Position numbers and translations under genes: made by a program. From contig CASHTG010000017.1 of the NCBI GenBank assembly GCA_949357655.1, forward strand, positions 1,116,001-1,180,000: 64,000 nucleotides of DNA, in the 5' to 3' direction. The notes beneath the pieces are model-generated. The model saw nothing but the letters and a program-made list of their open reading frames with translations. It did not search any database and had not been told where the DNA came from. This document shows positions 59,551 through 64,000 of this stretch, in pieces; within the stretch, counting starts at the first letter, position 1; each line of letters opens with the position of its first letter. The stretch comes from Parascedosporium putredinis. Its lineage: Eukaryota; Ascomycota; Sordariomycetes; Microascales; Microascaceae.

Positions 59551-62500
59551 ACCTCAACCATTGCTCTCTCTAATAACAGTTCGCCTTTGACACTGATTCT
59601 AGCGATTGCGCCCTCCACTTTCGGGTTACATTTCGTACTATGAGGGTTTTCCGGAAGCGAGTATCATGGCTCTGGCCAGTGTTGAAGCGAGCCCTACCTC
59701 GGTAAGGACATGTTGGATGCAACCAACTTTGCGTTGCAATGGAACAGCGCACTCTCGTCGATTCAGTCACCTATCAGGAATCTTTGTCCCCTGCGCCAAC
59801 CCCTCCAAGGTGGCGTATAGCTCAGTCGCCCCTTTCCCAACTAGATAGCATCCATAAGGGGAGAGATGTGGGAAAGGCACAAGGTCGAAAGGAAAGCGAA
59901 AACCTTGCAAAGGGTTTGCTTTGTCCGAAGCTTGCGCAATACTTCTCCACCACCCTCCACGAGCCGGTAAACCGCAAGCGGCAATGGATGGTGACCCCCT
60001 CGCTCAAGGCACATTCGCTGGTGGACGCGCAGCCCGCCAACTCGGCTCGGACTAGTGCCCTTCTTCTCCCGAAAGACTCCCAGTCCCGGCGGCTAGACCG
60101 CATGGGCGGAGCCAGTCGGCGTCGGGCCTGTATCGCTCTTCTCTAAAGGGGGTGGGGACGGCACGGCTCCGTGAGACCTGATTAGCCGTCACGGCGGTTC
60201 CACCGTCTCCGCTCTCTAAGCATGCTCCGCTTGCTCCCCGAGACCGTGCCGGCTCCGTTCCTTTTTCGTAGTCCGCACTGGGGCTAGCAGCCCTTCGTTT
60301 GCTGAATCGCACCCGGAAAGACTTGTACATGACACCTCGGTAGCCAGCCTCCGAGGTTGTTGCGAACTAGCCCTATGATGTCCCTCGCGACGTGCTTTCT
60401 CCGGCCGCCACAACTTGCACTCCTTTGTGGCGTTTGGGGAGGCACTATCAAGCAATCGCGTCCAAGTCGGTACGGTGGGGAGCGACACCTAAGCTTGTGC
60501 GAAAATATCAAAGAGTCTGCCTAAATCGAGACTTTATTTCTTTTTTTTTCCAGAGGGACACACTTAGTGGCTGACACCGGCGCTATCACTGTAATCCATT
60601 GTTCCGACTCGCACGTAGCGCTCTATGAGGGCCTTTTTTCTCCCTTTCTCTCCTCTGCTGTTGAGATCCATAAACACACAGTGTAGTACTGCCCGCAGCG
60701 AAGAGCTTACACCATAGTTCGTCTAGGGCCGTAGTTCCCTCTCCCCCAGCTTACGAGTATACCAAGAAGATTCCAAATCCGAATCCCCGACCCCAAGGAG
60801 ACGTGAAGCTTTCCAGTCTAAAGCGAAGGCCCCATGTACCAACCAGCCCTTATCACCTCAATGACCAAACAGAGCATCTTCGGGCCCACCGGAGTGCGGT
60901 TGCTGGCTAAACCCTCCTCCACGAGTGAGGTTCGCTTAGAATTCCCCTGCCCCGCTGTGCCTCAGGCACCTTACTCCTTGGTCAAAACGTAGTTGCCTCC
61001 TGCGGTCGAGGCTTACAGGCACGGAGTCTCCTCCCCTTTTCTCTCAGTTTTACACCAGTTAGAATACTTGACGCCTGGCTTCGTAAAGGGCCCTCTCTTG
61101 CTGACGCGGCTCCCGCAAGTCGGTTCCCGGATTCGGGAGCCTCGAAGCAGAGATTTCTTCAAAGTTTGAATCCGCTTTCCCCAGCAGGCGTCTTCCCTTT
61201 TACCCCGCCGTCGGGAGAGAACCGCTAGAAGGTGGAAGAATGATTCCGACCCGGCTTGGTTACCCCGCGCGGCGTGGCCGGCTCTCCCGCTTACTTTGGA
61301 TAGCGGCGGGGATGGGTCAAAAGTTTGTAGACGAGGGTGACTTGGAATAAGGGAGGAGCCCATGCCCTCGCAAAGGCTAGGGCTGTGAAGCAAGCGCTGT
61401 CCGGTATTGCACTTAACAGCTTGTTTGGAACCGTCAACCTCATCACTCTGGGACTGCGAAGCTGAACCTCTTTGACTGAGTGTACGAAGCAGGGTTAGTT
61501 GCGGGCTGGCGGGTTCGTCATGATAGAGAATGCATGCCTTGGCTTGCTGGGCAGTCGAGTGCATGCCATGCCCAGTTTCACACGGTATATAATATTGTTT
61601 GCCAGATTCCTGATGTGGGAGGGTTTGGAATGTTGTGTATAAATGTCAAGCGGTTTCTCGCAAAGGCTTCATACCCCATTAGAACTCATATAGTACCTCG
61701 GGGCAAGGAAGAGAGAATACCTTTCACCGCTGAAGCGTACTCTCCATGCCACACGTCCGAAATAGAGTAAGAACATTAGAGATCGATATCCTAATTTGGG
61801 CTACTCGGGAGCTGTTTACTAAGTAACAGGGCTAGGTACCAGGAGTCCTCGTCGGTGACACCTGCAACCCCCAATACAGCTAGAGGCTCTGGCATTGTTT
61901 TATTGTGAGATGGCAGCCCGGGAATGGCGGGTCATGAACCTATATTGAAAGCAACAGAAGAGATCCATCTGTGAGCATCTTTCGAAGTTGCCCTCCGTAC
62001 AACAAAGTTCGATTTACTATAGTCTCCCTCAGGACCCAGGACTACCCGGCTCGAAGTTTTGAATGTATTTTGCGGAAATTCTTGCCAACGTCGTCTGCGT
62101 GGCTATTTCCCTACATAAAGCAGCTCTAATTGATATGTCCCAGTGAGTTGAGCCGCCAACAAGTAAGGTAGCCATGATTCGTGAGACGGCTGTACCTGGC
62201 GATGCGATAATATCATAGGCTTCAGCGTTTACCAACATCACTTGACCCTTTCGCCCAGGCGCTCCTCTAAACCTGGTGATAGATCAATTGATATTACTTC
62301 GTCCAGCAGAGGTTGGACTTTTCGTCTTTTCAGCGCTATCAAAGTGATACAAACGTCCTTACGGTGTCCAGTGACCGGCGTAACTCCTTGCAGCCGGGCT
62401 GCTTCTAGAGCCGTCGCACGACCGGTAGCCTAGGGTTTTCTAGATCACGTAGCCCCCAGCACAGATGGTATGAAAGGGTCCTTTAAGTGAGTTTTGTCTG

Positions 62501-64000
62501 AAGGCGGTGTTCTGCGAGATCAGTGCTGCTGCTGCTGGTATCTTATCGCCGTTGGCTTTCATCTGGGCCGGGATAGTAATCCGTATGAAGAGAGAGAGAG
62601 AGAGAGGGGGAAGGAGGGAAAATAAGGAAATGATAATGGGCTATCATTCAAACAGCAGGACCCGATAATGAGTAACAGGTTGGTAACAAGGACAAAAGGG
62701 CGGCTCTGGATCACAGCTTTGGCCGCTTCCAATGTGCACCGGCTCCTCTAGTATATACAGACACTCGCATCACCTGCTTAAGAAAGGGATGCCTCAGGGA
62801 ATCACCTAGACCGTTAGTAGGACCACAGGATGAGTTAAATCAACCCAGCTGGCAACCATGCGAGAGTGGGAAGGTGTCCGACACCATACCTCATAGCTTC
62901 ATGATAGAAGTTAGTCCCTTTTCCTATGATGGCCCTCCGCCTGTTCACCCTAGCTTCAACGAAGTTGACCCTATGAACCGACGATTGGGCCGTTCATGAA
63001 GCGAAACCGCCATCTCGGTCGTGATAGCGATACCGTGCTCGCAGTTGAGGTTAAGGGTAGGGAGTAGGAAAGAACTCGATTGCTGCCAAGTCCATGGTCT
63101 CACGAACAACGCAAGGTTGTGAGCTAGGGTTGATCTACATGCCTGGGTCCAGTGGGCCGATAGCTCCTCGTTGAGACATTCGTGGGTTAACTTTCTTTTG
63201 CCCAGAATCCGCACTTTATCAAAGAGGACAACAGCCCAAGGCCTAGGTGGACCTCGCCAATCGCCCGTTGAGGAGCCAGGTATTGGATCATTGTCCCCAG
63301 GCCGGAACTCAAGTCCAGAGAGCCTTCACGTCTGAGGGAAGCGTTCAGAGAACCACGCTGTAGATAAGGCTGACTAGGAATGGAAAATCCGACGGTGACA
63401 GCAACCTTCCTTTCGGCTGTCCTTTGAAGAGGCCGTATAGCTGATGAGTTGTGCCGTGGAGGCGCATCGTGATTCTCGGACGGAGAGTAAGATTTTGATA
63501 CTATCTTGGACATGCGTGCGCATGTGGTCTGCATTATTCTATCCATGTACCCGCGATTTGCCCTTTCTAAGTCCAAACCCTCCTTCTCCGGAGATTATGA
63601 AATCCCCAGCAGTGATAGCGCGCAGCGAAGCCTCCGCATACTCAAGGCTAAGGCAGAGGATAGGGTGAATGTGGACTTCTTGCGCTGCTACGAGCATCGC
63701 CAAAGGATTACTTGGTGCCAGAGGTTTCGCAAAGATGCTATATGGCCACTTGATAGGCCGTGGAGAGATGTAGACAGACTCACTATGGAACTAGCACTAA
63801 GCTTGAGTAGATATCTCATAGATATACCCTGACGGGAACTATCTCAATATGCCCTTCCGTGGGCTGAGGTCGCCTGAGATCCAACGAACCGAGACTCCAG
63901 CATCTCGAGGCTAGAGCGTCTCTTGTGATGCGGACGTGAGGCCATGGGAATTGGAGACGGCCACTGCTCACCAACATAGGCTCGTTCTCCTCCATCACCG
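59551..64000. other. Unassigned right end, composition unlike the rest
   Basis: About 4.4 kb without a recognisable gene on either strand. The homopyrimidine tracts that punctuate all other intergenic DNA here are almost absent (exceptions: T11-type run near 60540 and a GA microsatellite at 62588-62606). Frames up to 183 codons exist (61013-61564 on minus, 63187-63576 on minus, 59739-60146 on plus) but none shows a domain, and they are interrupted in all frames beyond that. I see no AT-rich repeat-induced-mutation signature. It may be a degraded repeat or foreign or organellar-like sequence; I cannot decide. Confidence 0.4.
62588..62606. repeat. (GA)n microsatellite
   Basis: A run of about nine GA units followed by G5 lies in the unassigned right end. 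Confidence 0.93.

Noticed and set aside
61013..61564. 183-codon minus-strand frame in the unassigned right end as a gene
   Set aside because: No motif, signal or splice pattern; basic low-information composition and no neighbouring support.

Overview
This window is nuclear DNA from a filamentous ascomycete (Pezizomycotina), most likely a Sordariomycete. The evidence is short GT-AG introns of about 60-200 nt, pyrimidine-rich leaders, a C-ending codon preference, and orthologues of textbook mould genes: a sconB/Met30-type F-box WD40 protein, an acuL/Sfc1-type mitochondrial carrier and twinfilin. There is no bacterial operon structure. I saw no rRNA, tRNA, CRISPR array or intact transposon.

Layout: a 2OG-Fe(II) oxygenase (1.9-3.5 kb, +); the sulfur regulator sconB (6.7-9.0 kb, +); the succinate/fumarate carrier (13.7-15.1 kb, +), convergent with twinfilin (15.9-17.1 kb, -); a secreted cupredoxin (19.4-20.0 kb, +); a DEDDh RNA exonuclease (21.0-22.6 kb, +), convergent with a large RNA-dependent RNA polymerase of the RNA-silencing type (23.1-27.6 kb, -), which is divergent from a Zn2Cys6 transcription factor (28.9-32.0 kb, +); a calpain with a long charged tail (36.5-41.2 kb, +), convergent with a nickel/cobalt transporter (41.6-42.9 kb, -); an unassigned small gene with a TATA box (46.2-46.7 kb, +); an amidoligase-family protein (49.8-51.3 kb, +); and a GPI-anchored secreted protein (56.3-57.4 kb, -). 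Intergenic stretches of 1-5 kb carry homopyrimidine tracts and short minisatellites. The last ~4.5 kb looks different from the rest and holds nothing I can recognise.

The genes do not form a pathway or biosynthetic cluster. They are independent housekeeping, regulatory and cell-surface functions. The only functional neighbours are the exonuclease and the RdRP, both RNA enzymes, arranged tail to tail.

A property of the whole window matters to any reader: most multi-exon genes, including strongly conserved ones, need single-base insertions to read through. Ten of the required sites are homopolymer runs of exactly 5 where 6 (once 7) bases are expected. This points to homopolymer under-calling in the assembly rather than gene decay. 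Gene models below are given over the full span, and the frame breaks are listed in each entry.
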